Counted from the stretch's first letter, positions 12,187 to 23,773 are shown. The stretch: 64,000 nucleotides of DNA from Apiotrichum sp. Y4204 (GCA_025531455.1 JAMYHL010000059.1:310001-374000), one strand, 5' to 3'. The notes: generated by a model from the letters alone, not told the origin. Translations and numbers: made by a program.

Positions 12187-13369
12187 TTACTTTTTATAGA
12201 CAATAGCATAGCCACTGTACGTCAACATGGACCTGGCCAGGCCTGATGGAAACATTCAAACATCGGAATGACAAGAAGTACTCACTCCCAAGGCCGCGCA
12301 CCGACGGTCTGCATCGCAGTCGCGAGGACAGACTTGCCTGCGTCCTTTTCGATCCACTCAAAGATCCTCCGCACGCCGACCGTCTCGGGGTCATTTGCTC
12401 CCTCAGCGTCGGCCGGCATCGCCACCCTGTGGTGAGAATGCGCGACGCTCTACAATATCCCCCAAACTCTCAAAACTCACCTCCCGTGGTCCAACACGTT
12501 GTTAAGCACGATGACTCCGCCCGGTTTCGCCAGCCGCATCCCCTCGACAAAGTACCCGAAATACTCGCTCTTCTCGCCATCGACAAACACCACATCGTAC
12601 CCGCACTCGTGGGGGGCAAACCCGTCCTTTTCTCCCGGGAGTCGCGCAAATGGCCCATTTGGGTCGCTCAGCACGCCCAGCATCCCCCTCGCACCATCCC
12701 CCACATGCGTCGTCGGGAAGGGATACAGGTCCATGTCGAGGAACGCCCGTTGTGCGACTTTGGCGTCCTCCGCGTCCGCGGCAATCGTGTCAATCTGCCC
12801 GCGCGCGGGAAGCGCGTTGGCGAGAAAAGATGCTGCATACCTGGCGTCAGACGGGATAGTGGGATAATGGGGTCCCCCGGCCCTAGCTAAAAAAAACAAC
12901 ACCTCTTTCACCTTTCCTCACTCACCCGCCCCGTGTTCCGATGACAAGCACGCGCTCCGCCCGACAAGCCATGACGAGGATCGCGAGCATCTGCCCAAAC
13001 ATGGGCGCCACGCTCGTTTGTATCCCCCGTTCAGCGGCCCGCAAAGCGCCCCTTGCGAGCCCCCTCGCGCCCGCATACTCCCCCGAGGCGAGCCGCGTGC
13101 CGAGATACGTGTCGACGCCGAGGGGCGTGCGCCCTGCCATCGTCAGTGACAAGAGTTCTAAATGGTTAATTTTTTTGCGCACAGTATGCGTCGCCTGCGG
13201 TCTCTGGGTCTAGCGGCATAAGACTCCGATCTGGCTCGGAAGCGGCCGCCTTCTTCGCTTGAGGTTTCTCCACCGGTTCATCAGTGAAGATTCGATTCCA
13301 GAGATACCGGGTGGGCGCGAGGCGGGCCGGAGATAGACTCGGTCGTACACGGGATAGTGCTGGTAGCAT
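12187..13369 (-). CDS. COMT-like O-methyltransferase, probably mitochondrial
   Basis: A SAM-dependent O-methyltransferase of the caffeoyl-CoA/catechol (family 3) type. Exons are 13369-13225, 13157-12926, 12840-12481, 12426-12286 and 12232-12187, giving 307 residues. The core reads TPLGVDTYL, a motif I variant VLVIGTRGGYAASFL, YDVVFVDGEKSEYFGYF (the conserved DxxK stretch) and KPGGVIVLNNVLDHGR. The last tiny exon restores the family-typical C-terminal strand ending YAIVYKK. The first exon encodes MLPALSRVRPSLSPARLAP, Arg-rich and without acids, which looks like a mitochondrial presequence. The first intron (67 bp, donor GTCTTA) is the weakest part; a start at 13140 would omit the presequence. 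The substrate cannot be told from the sequence. Confidence 0.82.
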
Positions 13370-13912
13370 TGAGATGACTTTGAGGAGGTGCTGGGATGAG
13401 TGGATAGAAAGAACTGATATGTGAGCGAGGAGAGATGAAGTGTTGTTGGTCGAGGACGCGGCCATTGGTATCGTTTGGCCACCCAAGTGGCAATCTGCGT
13501 ACTGTACCATGACGTCACTGGAATCTGAATGTGGCCCCCATGTCAACAATGGTCTCCATCACGTCCGTTCCCCTCCCCATCTCTCCCCATCTACTGCCGA
13601 GGTTTGCTCGTTCGGCTCTGTTCTGATCAAGTAATACGCTCTGTCTGATAATCTGATCTCAAAGTAGTACGATAACATATGTACGGGGTATACACGTCCC
13701 ACTGTAGTGTGGGCGACTGGAAACAGCTACCCTATGCAAACACGCCAAATGCCCTTCTCTCACGCTGGATGCCCGTGCCGCGGCATGCAGCAGCGCGCGC
13801 CCAATGCAAATGATAAAATACTCGTCGCACGTCGTTTTTTGTTCGGTGGCAAAGCGCGACCCGGCTCCAATGGCGCAAGCTCTCACGCTGCCACACTGCA
13901 CGCCTCGCCAAC
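13370..13912. other. Intergenic, promoter side of the O-methyltransferase
   Basis: This is 543 bp between the O-methyltransferase start and the CRM1 stop, both on the minus strand. It should hold the methyltransferase promoter and the CRM1 3' UTR. No gene is seen. Confidence 0.6.
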
Positions 13913-16900
13913 TCACAACTCGGCGTCGTCGTCGAGCTGCGCTGGCTTGAGCATACCCGGCACACGGATCGCAGCCTCGCGCTCGGCGACAGCCTTGCGC
14001 TCCGCCTCGGCCTCCTTCTCGTCCAGGTAGAGCTCGGCATTGTCCCCCGAGAACTCCTTGAGCGAGATGAGGAAGTCGCGCAGCGTCGACTTGAACTTTG
14101 CCGGGTCGGACGAGTTCTCGAACATGAGGTTGACAAACGAGTTGATCTGCGCCGGCTGCACATGGCCAAACGCGTTGGAGAGGAGGTTAGCAATGTATTG
14201 CTTGAGGAAGACGGCGTTGGACATGTTTGGGTCCGACACAGTCGCGCTGTCGAACAGAGGTGCCTGGACCTGGTTCGTCTCCACGAGCGAGATGAGGCGT
14301 GCCAACAGTATGGTCTGCATCTTGAATCCTGGGATTGTGAGTAGATACTCCCCCTCCATTACACCCATACTCACCACTCTTGTGGTCCGTGTCCGTGAGG
14401 ACGTAGAAGACATCGCCCAGTAGGCTGAGAAGGTATGCCTGGTAGAACTGGTTCGAGATCTCCGGTGTCGACGAGGCAAAGTTGTTGACAATCTCAAACG
14501 CAATGTTGAGGCCAGTGTCGGCAATATCACGCATCGTGTGCTTGAACGCCCAGACAACCGAGTCCATGACGAGCTTGAACTGGTCTGGCGGCAACTCAAG
14601 AAGAGCAGGGAAGCAGGTGAGGTTGATTGCCCGCAGGAGCTTGAAGAAGCCCACACGGTGCTCCGGGAACTCGGCAAAGTCCTTGTTGATCATGTCCAGC
14701 GTCGGCGAGAACACGGCGTCAAGGATGGGACCAATCTGGGGGATGAGAAGCGCGCCGAGCTTGGACACGATAGTGGCCATGACGTTGAGAACCTCGGCGT
14801 CACGAGCGGGAGGGACATTGCGGTTGTAGTCACCAAGAATGGCGTCAAGGAGACCGGGGATGAGGTTGGCGTTGACGCCCTCGAGGTCCTCGGCCTTCTT
14901 GACATAAGTCTCGACAAGCTTGAGGATCTCCTTTTTGATTGTCCGCAACGAGCGGACCTTGGGGGTCTTGGTCGCAATCAGGCCCTGGGTGGCGATCTGC
15001 TCGCTGATGATGCCGCTGACAGCCTTGTACAGACCAAGCATGTCCAGCCAGATACGGCCAAGCTGCGGCAGGAAGAACGAGCCGATCGACGTGCATGCCG
15101 AGACGTTGGTCTTGAGAATGTTGGACATGATCTTGACATTGTCAGGGTTGGAAAGGACGTCGACGTTGCTAGCAGCCTGTTGCATGAGGTTGTCCCACTG
15201 ATGTCAGTTGATGCTAATGCCAACTCCCAACTCACAGCATTGTTAGGGAGCTCCATGAGCTTCTCAATGAGACGCTCCTGTGTCGGCTTGTTGGGCTGGG
15301 CCGAGATCATGTAGCCGACGGCCTCGTAGAAGGTGTGGACCTGCTGCGGCTGGAGGTCGACGGTGATGCGGTGGAGAGTGCGGAGTATCTCGTCGATGAA
15401 CGGCTCGTGCTCGCCAGCCTGCTGCATAACAAAGTGGCGACGGCACTTCTGCGCAATCTTGATAAACGTGTCGCAGGCCATGTCCTGGACACCCTCGTGG
15501 GTCTCGTGCATGAACTCGAAGAGCTTGTTGACGACCGTCTTGAGGAACTTCCAGTGCGCCTTGAGGAACCGTGGGTACTGGCCGACAATGTACATGATGT
15601 CGGACGCACACACGGCCTTGTTGTCCTTTCCGCGCTTCATCTCCGTCAGACCGAGCAGGTCCTTGATAACAGTAACAAGGAAGCGCTTCTCCGTCTCCTC
15701 GTTCATCGCACCCGAAATGGAACCGATAGCCCAGCAGAGAGTGTTGAGGTTGTTCCACGACCACTCGGATCCGTCAATCTGCTTGGCGAGCTTGTCTGTC
15801 ATGATCTGCTCCGTGTCGGCAACGTCGAGATGGGTGAGGTACACGAGGACCTCGCGCATGCTCTTGTAGAGCACGATCGTGTCGGACTCCTTCATAAACT
15901 CGCGCACAATCTCACCCTCCTCGTTCTCAACAATCAGAACCTCCTCGGGCTTGACCATCTTCTCGATCATAACCAGGCGAAGGTTGGACAGGATCTCGGC
16001 ATATATCGTTTTGCGCAGGGGAACACCGTTAAGTGTCAAGCTCTGGGGGCCGTTCAGACCGGAACCGAGGGTGCCGAGGTTGAGGTTCATGAGGGGGTTA
16101 ATGTCGCCCATGGGAAGCGACTGGATCTCCTCGTACAGCTCTGCGACGAGCTTTGCCCAGTACTCGAGACAAATCTTGAAGATTTCGCGGTCGTCGACGG
16201 TGGAGATCTTGATGAGGTAGAGGTGGGCGTTGATGAGGAGCTCGTTGGACTCGGGAGTCTCGATGAGACGAAGATGGGAGTGGAGGAAGTTGGTAAGGAA
16301 AATGGCGAGGTTCTTGATCAGCTGCTGGTCCTCGTCATCGGCATCGTTGTAAGCAGCCGCAAAGTCGGTGTTCGGTGGGATCATGCGGTTGATCTTGGTC
16401 ATGACCATGGAGAAGAGAATGACGAATTTAGAGTTGTACTCGGGTCCAACATTCAAGCCGCCGATTTCGGAGAGACACTTGAGCGTGACGTTGCGGAACT
16501 CGGGCACCTCGAGGAAACGGTCGACGAGGAAGTCTATGATGCGCGTCTCGAAGATGTAGCCCAGGGGGATCCAGTTGAGGAAGCGGAGGAGCGTCTCGAG
16601 GGTCGCCAGGATGAGGCTGGGCTTGTTGGCCTTTTCGAGGACCTCGTTACACAGCTGGAAGATGTCTGAGAACTCGCCGCACATAGTCTGCTTGAGCGCC
16701 TTGGTCTTGGCCTGGGTCATCTGCTCGGCAGAGAAGTCAAAGATCTCCTCGGAAAGGAGCTTGAGGATGATCATGTTGTTCTCACACAGCGACAGGTTAG
16801 TGCGCGACGACGCCGTTATCTCGGGGATAAACGACGGCCAGTCCTTGGGCCATGCCTGCTTGAGGATCTGAACCAGAACGAGGTTGAGCTTTTTCAGATA

Positions 16901-17571
16901 GTTCTTCTCTCTCCTCATGCGCGCCTCATCGCTCGAAATGTCGACGGTGACCTGGACGATAAAGTTGCGGATACCCTGCTGCTGCTCTGTGGGAAGCGTC
17001 TTCCACCGTGTCTGGACGAGCTTCTCAAGGATCTGGAGACCAATGTACTGGGCGTTAGCTGGCGTCACTAGTCTGGACTGTGCCGCTAAGGAATGCAGAA
17101 TGCACCACTAGGGCCCAATCCTTTAGAGGTGCACCTCGTTACACATGCCGTCGCGTCACATATGCCCGACCTTGACTCACCTTGGTGCTCTGGTTCTGCG
17201 ATGTCTCGAGGATCTCGGGCACACGCTGCCAAACATCCGGGTTCTCCTGGAACTGCGTGAGGACCTTTTGCGCCTGCTGCTGCTGCAGGAATGTCAGCGA
17301 CCCTGCTCTGCGCCGCGGATCACCACAGAACAATAGAACGTACCGTAGGGCCCACGCCGGTGAACATCGCTTGGACGACCTGGTCGAGGAGACTGGTGCA
17401 GTCAGCGCGTGCATCGAGCATATTCCGAGCTGTGGACTTACCCAATGTCCAGCGGCTTGCTCATATCGAGGATGCCCTGTGATGGTCAGCAAGAGATGCC
17501 GGGGGATGGTGCGCGGCGGTGCTGCGCGGGATGCCAAACGGAATGGCGGGGCGCGCCTGACTCACCTCCAT
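13913..17571 (-). CDS. CRM1: Exportin-1/CRM1 nuclear export receptor
   Basis: An importin-beta family karyopherin that carries leucine-rich NES cargo out of the nucleus with Ran-GTP. Exons are 17571-17566 (6 nt), 17476-17442, 17392-17344, 17282-17181, 17047-15236, 15197-14375 and 14328-13913, giving 1080 residues against about 1070-1085 in the family. The N-terminus keeps the CRIME-type region ([17 protein letters not shown]). The central HEAT repeats include the near-invariant stretch KRGKDNKAV...[17 protein letters not shown] and [19 protein letters not shown]. The acidic loop near NDADDEDQQ and an acidic C-terminal end are present. At the position of human Cys528 the residue is Thr532, as in baker's yeast. 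The 5' end is divided into four small exons, the first carrying just two codons. Identification is secure. Confidence 0.97.
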
Positions 17572-18634
17572 CGTGACGAGCCGTTGATTTCGTGTTCTCT
17601 ATTAAGGCAGCCAGGCGAGATTCACGTGCGTTCTGCAAATGTAATGCAAGTTGCGAGAAGTACAGGAGCGACACGAAGCGGTGGATGAACAAGACTGGGT
17701 CAGCACAAGTAATGCCGGCAAAGGTGATGTGGGTTGGTTGTCGGGATGTGTAGTGAAGGGATGGGGGCGCGAGGGATGGCGGGGCGGAGTGGGTCGCGAT
17801 CACGTTCGCACCGGTAGGTGTGTGCCAGAGATGCGGCGAATTGTTCCGGGGATTACTTACAGCAAGATGTATCCCGCGACAGATGAGGAGAGGGGGTTGC
17901 GGGGGACTGTCTCTCTGCTGTGTAATGGGTAGATGCAAGAGAGCAGAAGACGGGTGGTGGTGGTGGTGGTGGTGGTTGGTGGTGGTTTGTGGTTGTGATG
18001 CTGACTGTGAGAGTGACAGTGACAGTGAGTGTGTGTGAGTACTGAGTGGTTTGTTGGTGTGTGTACAGAGAACGCTCGGTGCGATGATGACAGTAGTGCT
18101 GCCTTCGCCTTCGCCGCAAGGGGGAGCTGACGGAAGCTGATCCAACCTAGCTGCTTAACGAGAGAGCGACAGCGTGCACCGTGCAGCGTGGGAGCCAGCC
18201 AGGCTGGACGGGGGTTCGGCGTTACGGAATCAATGCCACGCGGCGCTCGTGGCTGCTGGCCGTGAGGATATGAGGGATTTAATCTCCGGAGTGGAGGTGT
18301 GGTGGAGGGCGGCCGCGGACGACGGGCGCTATCTCGGAGAACGGCGAGCAGAGGTATGCTGTCGACACTGGCACATTACTGGTGCAATGCTTGAATATGG
18401 GGAGATTCATAGATGCATACAACAGGATGGCCTCATCGAGCCATTTTGGGGAGTAGAAATATGATGGAGAAGTGGTGATATATTTGCGGAATGACGGGCT
18501 GTATAGGAAGGCGTCGGTGGTGGCGATGGTGAAATGCACGTGAGAATCGACCGCAACGACGTTAATGACGCCCGTGGATGTTGACCCCGGTCAGACAGAT
18601 GAGTTGAAATGAGCTCTCATCTGAAAAGACGGTC
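17572..18634. other. Intergenic, CRM1 upstream region
   Basis: About 1.06 kb with no convincing gene. It contains a GGT/GGTT microsatellite at roughly 17953-17986 followed by GT-rich alternation to about 18060. The part next to 17571 is expected to be the CRM1 promoter; the part next to 18635 is the MRM2 3' region. Confidence 0.6.
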
Positions 18635-19553
18635 CTACTCCGCCGGGCGGCCCTTGTAGCCCAAGCAGACCCAGTATGCCTCGCTGCTCTCGGACCTGCT
18701 GGCCTTTGGCTTCTCGGTGACGACGCGCGCAAAGTACGGATCGAGCTGCTCTTTGCGAAAGGCAAGGAGGTCGGGGTGGAGGAAAAACTTGAGCCTGGAA
18801 TGTCAGCATTGTGCAGTGGAGACTGCATTTGTTGACGCCGAGCTGATTCTACGAAATATGTGATCAGCTCGATGGTACCCACACCAAAGACCCGCCGGGG
18901 TATCCATTCGGCTTGTCGCCCTTTGCCTTCTGTTTCCTATCGCTGGAAGAAGTCTGAGCCTCCCCTCCCGTTCCCTCAGACTCGGCGTCGCTGGCCTCAA
19001 GCCTCGCCGGACGAAGCACCTGGTGCGCAAACTCCGTAGCCGCCGAAACGAGGTCAAGACTCGCCTGCACATCGCGGTCGCGCACGCCCGACATGGCCGC
19101 CATCATGTCCGACAGCACCGTGTCCGCCACAGCTGCGTTCCCCTCATCCAACCCCTCTTTTCCCGTCTTCGTCTTCTTCCGCATAGTCTGGAGGTATCCG
19201 CGCACTTGCTCCCAGACCGCCTCGTCGAGAAAGTCGCCCGTGACGATATGCGCGCCGCTGACCTCTTCCATCGGGAGGAGGTCGACGGCGACAACCGCCC
19301 CGCCCCGGCGCGCCACGGCCGCGGCGGCAACCTGCGTCCACCCGCCAGGCGCGGCGCCGAGATCGACGACAGACCGCCCATGGAGCAGCGTGCGGTGCTT
19401 CTTGGCCAGCTCGGCGAGCTTGAACCCCGACCGCGCGCGCAGGTTCGGGACCGCCGTGCCCTCTGTTCGTCCGCGCACAAACGGGTCCTTTGCCTGCCGT
19501 GCGAGCCAGCGGTTCGAGGACGATGACTTGAGGACGCGGAGCGTTGCGTGCAT
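18635..19553 (-). CDS. MRM2: FtsJ/RrmJ-type rRNA 2'-O-methyltransferase
   Basis: A SAM-dependent 2'-O-ribose methyltransferase of the FtsJ family, best matched to Mrm2, which methylates a uridine in the mitochondrial large-subunit rRNA. Exons are 19553-18883 and 18794-18635, giving 276 residues. The SAM motif is VVDLGAAPGGWTQ (about 62-74). The catalytic tetrad K-D-K-E can be placed at K45 (RSGFKL), D149 (LSDMM), K226 (VLKFF) and E262 (SSEAYW). The intact tetrad only forms when the 88-bp intron is removed. The first residues (MHATLRVLKSSSSNRWLARQ) are basic and hydroxylated, consistent with mitochondrial import. Members acting on tRNA or cytosolic rRNA lack such a presequence or are longer. 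It is divergent from the TMEM208-like gene across 227 bp. Confidence 0.9.
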
Positions 19554-19780
19554 GGTGGAGAGATGGAGAAGAGAGTTGGAACTGACATTATTGTCATCCT
19601 CGTCCCTGACTGCACATGTATTGTGCGGGGCCATCTCCGGAAAATGACCCAAATTCCACAGCCAAGCCTCCACCACTCCCAGCTGTGGCCCAGCCAGCAC
19701 GACCAACGCGTGATCGTCTGCCCTCTCGGCACTTGGCTCCATCCATCACTCCAACGAATAACACAACACAACCGGACGCA
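19554..19780. promoter_or_regulatory. Divergent promoter MRM2 / TMEM208-like
   Basis: The 227 bp between two start codons facing away from each other must carry both promoters. I see no clear TATA box. Confidence 0.5.
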
Positions 19781-20679
19781 ATGGTGAGTGAGCCCCAGCA
19801 TGGATAATGCGTGCCAATGTACACACGAGGGCAGAGCTAACCCCAGGCCAACGCGTCCAGCAAACGCATCGCATCGGCGAACCAGGCCGCACTGCAGGGA
19901 CTTGTGCGGAACCTCCTCCTCATCAACGTGAGTCGTGTGCAGTGGCGACAGCCGCGATCGTTGAGCATGTGTCCGAGGACCTGAATGTTGCTACTAGAGC
20001 GTCAGACTAGCAACTACTCTCAGCGTTCACGATCCGTGTCAGTCTAGCGGCAACTAACTGCGCAGGGCCTCACCCTCGCCGTGCGGGCGATGAAGGCGCG
20101 CCTCGGTGTGCGCCCGTTCGTCCCACCGGCGCTCCCTCTCGCGCTGCACGTTATCGGCTTTGCGGCCTCCATCTTCATCTGGCGCTGGTTTGTGACTATC
20201 GGCGCGCCGCGCCGCGACGCCTCGGGCGGCGTCAAGGTCGGCGAGGACCTTACCTCCAAGGGCGTCATCGAGCTGGCGTGGGATACGTGAGTGCCGGAGA
20301 CTCCACGACTGGGGCCGGGTACAGTGTACAATGTCCGCGCGCTCCTGCAGTTTCAATAATCCTCGCCCCTGCTGACAGCAGCATCTACATGACCTGGGTG
20401 TGCACGCTCGGCTCGGCGCTCCTCGGCAACTGGGTGTGGTGGCTGTACCTCCTCGTCCCCGGCTTTGGGGCGTACAAAGCCTTTGGCGTGCTGCAGCCTT
20501 TCCTCGCCATGTTCCTCCCGGGCATCTTTGGCCCGCGGCAGCCCAAGGAGGGCGGCGTCCCTGGCGGAGCTGGGGCGCAGCAGGCCGAGCCCGGGGAGTC
20601 CAAGCGCCAGGCCAAGCTCAAGGCGCGCATGGAGCGCGGAGACAAGCGCGTCCAGCAGCAGCAGGTTCGTAGGGGCTAG
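19781..20679 (+). CDS. SND2: TMEM208/SND2-like ER membrane protein
   Basis: A small polytopic ER protein of the TMEM208/Snd2 family, which acts in SRP-independent targeting of membrane proteins. Exons are 19781-19783 (only the ATG), 19847-19927, 20066-20286 and 20379-20679, giving 201 residues. Features: a polar N-terminus with the family-type N-Q-x-A-L pattern, two hydrophobic hairpin regions around VPPALPLALHVIGF and WVCTLGSALLGNWVWWLY, the segment VPGFGAYKAF, and a C-terminal Lys/Arg-rich tail (KRQAKLKARMER) as in TMEM208. No other start fits: the second exon reads in phase 0 from GCC AAC GCG, and there is no in-frame Met before the first membrane segment. The family assignment rests on topology and the tail pattern and is fairly secure; the functional assignment is by homology. 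Confidence 0.82.
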
Positions 20680-21104
20680 TCTGGATGCATTTTGATAGAT
20701 GGGTGAGCGTGGTGATTCGAGTTGTGGGGTGAGGAGAAGAGATGCGCAACCTCCGCATGGACGTGCAAGTTTTGAGACGGACATTGTTCCTATTGCAAGA
20801 TGTCTCTAGCTTGCCGCAGAGAGTTCAGAAGCCGTCAGCGCTTTTCCTCTCACTCGCCAAGGATTCAGAGGCTCTGCTCCCCAGCATCCACAAGGAGCCA
20901 CACTCAATCTCCTTGAACAGCGCACTCCACATCCCTCTAACCGTGATGGGTGATGCATGTGTCCTTGGACTATTGTAATATCTCGCCGTCCAGCCCCTCC
21001 TCTATAGACGCGGTGTCTATTCTCGCCTCGCCTTGGATCGTCGGAACACGCTCGCGATCGAGCCGTTCGGTCGCCGGTGCACCGCCGCGCTATCCGTGGT
21101 CGCC
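20680..21104. other. Convergent intergenic region
   Basis: 425 bp between two convergent stop codons. No gene or repeat is seen. Confidence 0.6.
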
Positions 21105-21725
21105 TCACATGCCGTCCTCGGTGTCGTTCTCGCCGACGCTGCTCTCGCTCTTCCACTCCTTGGCGACGCTGTCCACCGTCGCCCCCTTGGCGCCAATAAC
21201 GTCCAGCACACCCTCGAGGGACGGGCGGGGCTTGGCGTCCGCGCCGCGCTCCCACGTCCCGAACAGCGCCTCCTTGATCTTGAGTTCGCGTTCCGTGAGG
21301 TCCGTGTTGTGCGACTTGCGGCGGCCAGTCCACGCGCGCTGGGTCGTAAAGATCTCACGGGCAACAGCCGCCTGGTCCCCGGGAGCGTTGTATTCGCCGA
21401 GCGCGCCGCGCGCGCCCGTTCCGCCATGTCCGCGCTCGGCGAGCTGCTCGAGACCGTGCTCGCTCCGCTTCTCGAGAAGGTTCATCGCCCGGTTCCGGTA
21501 CTGCATGTACGAGACAAACTCGCTCTTGTAGTACCTGTGCGCATTCTCGAATGCCGTGTGCATCTCGGACGGGTCGCGGAGGAACGTTGCCGAGGCGTGG
21601 TGCAGCCCGACGAGGGAGCGCAGCGTCGAGACTGGAGCCTTGCCGTTCTGCAGGAACGGCGCGGTTTTCGAGGAGCCCGCGCGCGCGGCGCTGGACGCGA
21701 GCCGGAGTGCCGAGGTGCCGTGCAT
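21105..21725 (-). CDS. Hypothetical protein, probably mitochondrial
   Basis: A single-exon gene of 206 residues that I do not recognise. The N-terminus (MHGTSALRLASSAARAGSS) is Arg/Ser/Ala-rich without acidic residues, which suggests mitochondrial import. The middle is helical and charged (HRYYKSEFVSYMQYRNRAMNL) and a later segment, ERELKIKEALFGTWERG, is likely conserved. There is no membrane span. Codon choice is G/C-ending like the neighbours and the frame is clean, supporting a real gene. It lies upstream of the acyl-CoA ligase in neither a shared operon nor an overlap. Function is unknown. Confidence 0.72.
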   Translation of the reverse strand: MHGTSALRLASSAARAGSSKTAPFLQNGKAPVSTLRSLVGLHHASATFLRDPSEMHTAFENAHRYYKSEFVSYMQYRNRAMNLLEKRSEHGLEQLAERGHGGTGARGALGEYNAPGDQAAVAREIFTTQRAWTGRRKSHNTDLTERELKIKEALFGTWERGADAKPRPSLEGVLDVIGAKGATVDSVAKEWKSESSVGENDTEDGM

Positions 21726-22032
21726 GGTGTGGATACTCTATGCGATGTGGACGGTAGAGTAGTGACGAGTTGTTGTCGCTGTTCTAGTGGTCGTGCTCGT
21801 CGAGAGAGAAAAGTCGGGCGACATTTGGCTGCCAGAGATCGTCGGACCTTATCGGTAAAAAAATACACGCATTTGTTGAGGCCTGGAAAACCCCCAGGTT
21901 AAACCGACCCCTTTTGTCTGTTTGCATCTCCTGCTTTTCGTCCTTTTCCCAGTCATTGTAATAAAAGATATGCATGATGCTAGAAAGACAGGGAAAGAAA
22001 TGCACACCAGTGCCAAAACACCCAGATGCAAA
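21726..22032. other. Intergenic
   Basis: 307 bp between the start of the small mitochondrial-type gene and the stop of the acyl-CoA ligase. The stretch 21850-22000 is relatively A/T-rich. No gene is seen. Confidence 0.6.
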
Positions 22033-23773
22033 CTAGAGCTTGGCCGAGCGCTGCGCTACCTGCCGCTCGTCGTGCGCCCTCTGCGCGCGGTCGCGGAGGA
22101 AGCGGCGGAGGATCTTGCCCGACGCGCTCTTTGGAATCTCATCGACAATGTGGACGCCGCCGCCGAGGCGCTTGTGGCGCGCGACGCGGGACGCGGTCCA
22201 CGCGCGCATCTCGCGGTCAAATTCCGCGCGGTAAGCCGGCGAATCCTCCCAGTCGGACTCGGCGAGGCAGACGAATGCGGTCGGGAGCTCGGTCGCCTGT
22301 GTCTTGTCGTACACGCCTACCACGCCCGCATCCTTTACCCGCGGATGTGTGAGAAGCAGCGCTTCGAGCTCGGCAGGAGGTACTTGGAACCCCTTGTACT
22401 TGATCAGCTCCTTGACGCGGTCGACGACCTTGTACCACCCCGCATCGTTGCGGATGAGCACGTCGCCAGTCTTGAACCACTCGCCGTGCATCGTCTTGTC
22501 CGTCGCGTCTGGGTTGTTGTAGTATCCGCCCATGACTGACGGCCCGCGGACCCACAGCTCGCCCTTTTCGCCGGTCGGGACGTCGTTGCCCTCGTCGTCC
22601 ACCAGCCGCGCGTCGTATGTCGGCAACAGGCGCCCAATCCACCCAGAGTACTCGCCCCGCTCGGCGCCAGTCATCATCGTGATAATTGGCGTCGTCTCCG
22701 TCAGGCCGTAGCACTGCGTGATGGTGCAGTTGGGCAGCCGGGCCTCGAACGCCTTGCTCAGCTCTTCACCTAGCGGCGCGGCGGCTGACATCAGAGTCCG
22801 CAGCGAGGAGAGATCGTATTTTGGGAGGTTGGTGGAATGCAAGAGTACAATGACAATAGGAGGGACGATGAGGCTGTGTTTGATTTTGTACTGCGGTTAG
22901 TCGGTGTTCCACAGTCGCGATAACAGCCCGGCCTGGGACGTGCTCATCCCAGCCCGCACTCACCGTCTCCACAGCGCGCAGGAAGGCAATCTCCTCGAAT
23001 CGGGGCAGGATGACAGTTGCCGCGCCAACAGAGAATGGCTGCAACATGCCATTCATGAATCCATAGCAGTGGCTGAGCGGCAGGAAGCACATCATCTTGT
23101 CTCCGGGACCGAGGGGCTCCACGGCAGGCACAAGCGCCTGGAGTTGCGACGTCGAGTTCCAGTGCGTGGTCATGACGCCCTTTGGGAATCCCGTCGTGCC
23201 AGACGAGTAGCACATCCACGCCGTGGCATGCACGTCGTCTCCCACAAACACCTCCGCCTCGCGGGGCTTGCGGAACAGCTCAGACACGCACTTGTACCTG
23301 CAGGGCACCGGTTTCGCGTCCGGTTCGCAGAGGAGCACGACGCGGGTGTCGGGAAAGGGAATCTTGATCTCGCGCCGGGCGGTATCCAGAATCGGGACCA
23401 GCGCGGGGTCGAGAAAGAGGAGTGTGGTGTCGCTGTTGTTGATCTGGTACGCGAGCTCTTTGGCAGAAAACGCATAGTTGGCAGGGGAGACGGTGATGCC
23501 GGCTGCGAGGCAGCCGAACGCGGCCTGGATCCACTCGAGCGAGTTGAGGCCCCACACGCACGCCGTGTCCCCGCGCCCGACGCCGATCTTGCGCAGACCG
23601 CCCACCAGCCGCAGCCCGTTCGTCTCCAGATCCCCCCGGCTCAGCGTTCGCCCAGTCACGCCGTCAATGTACGCCGGGAACGTGGGGTCGAACGGCGTGT
23701 CCTCGGGAAAGAGGTGGTGCCACAGGCTCGTCTTGGGCAGCTCGACGGGCGCGTAGTCGGACGTGTATACCAT
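22033..23773 (-). CDS. 4-coumarate-CoA ligase-like acyl-CoA synthetase, peroxisomal
   Basis: An ANL-superfamily enzyme that activates a carboxylic acid to its acyl-AMP and then to the CoA thioester. Exons are 23773-22964 and 22890-22033, giving 555 residues, normal for 4CL-like ligases. The core motifs occur in order: SSGTTGFPKGV (ATP/phosphate loop), FLPLSHCYGF, YGLTETTP, GEWFKTGDVL, DRVKELIKYKGFQVPPAELE and, near the end, KSASGKILRR with the catalytic lysine. The last three residues, AKL, are a type 1 peroxisomal targeting signal. Without the 73-bp intron the segment HSLIVPPIVIVLLHS would be lost. In fungi such PTS1 ligases usually act on fatty or aromatic acids before beta-oxidation; the precise substrate is not readable here. 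Confidence 0.93.

Noticed and set aside
15335..16669. 444-codon plus-strand frame opposite CRM1
   Set aside because: Complement of a conserved CRM1 exon; no independent homology.
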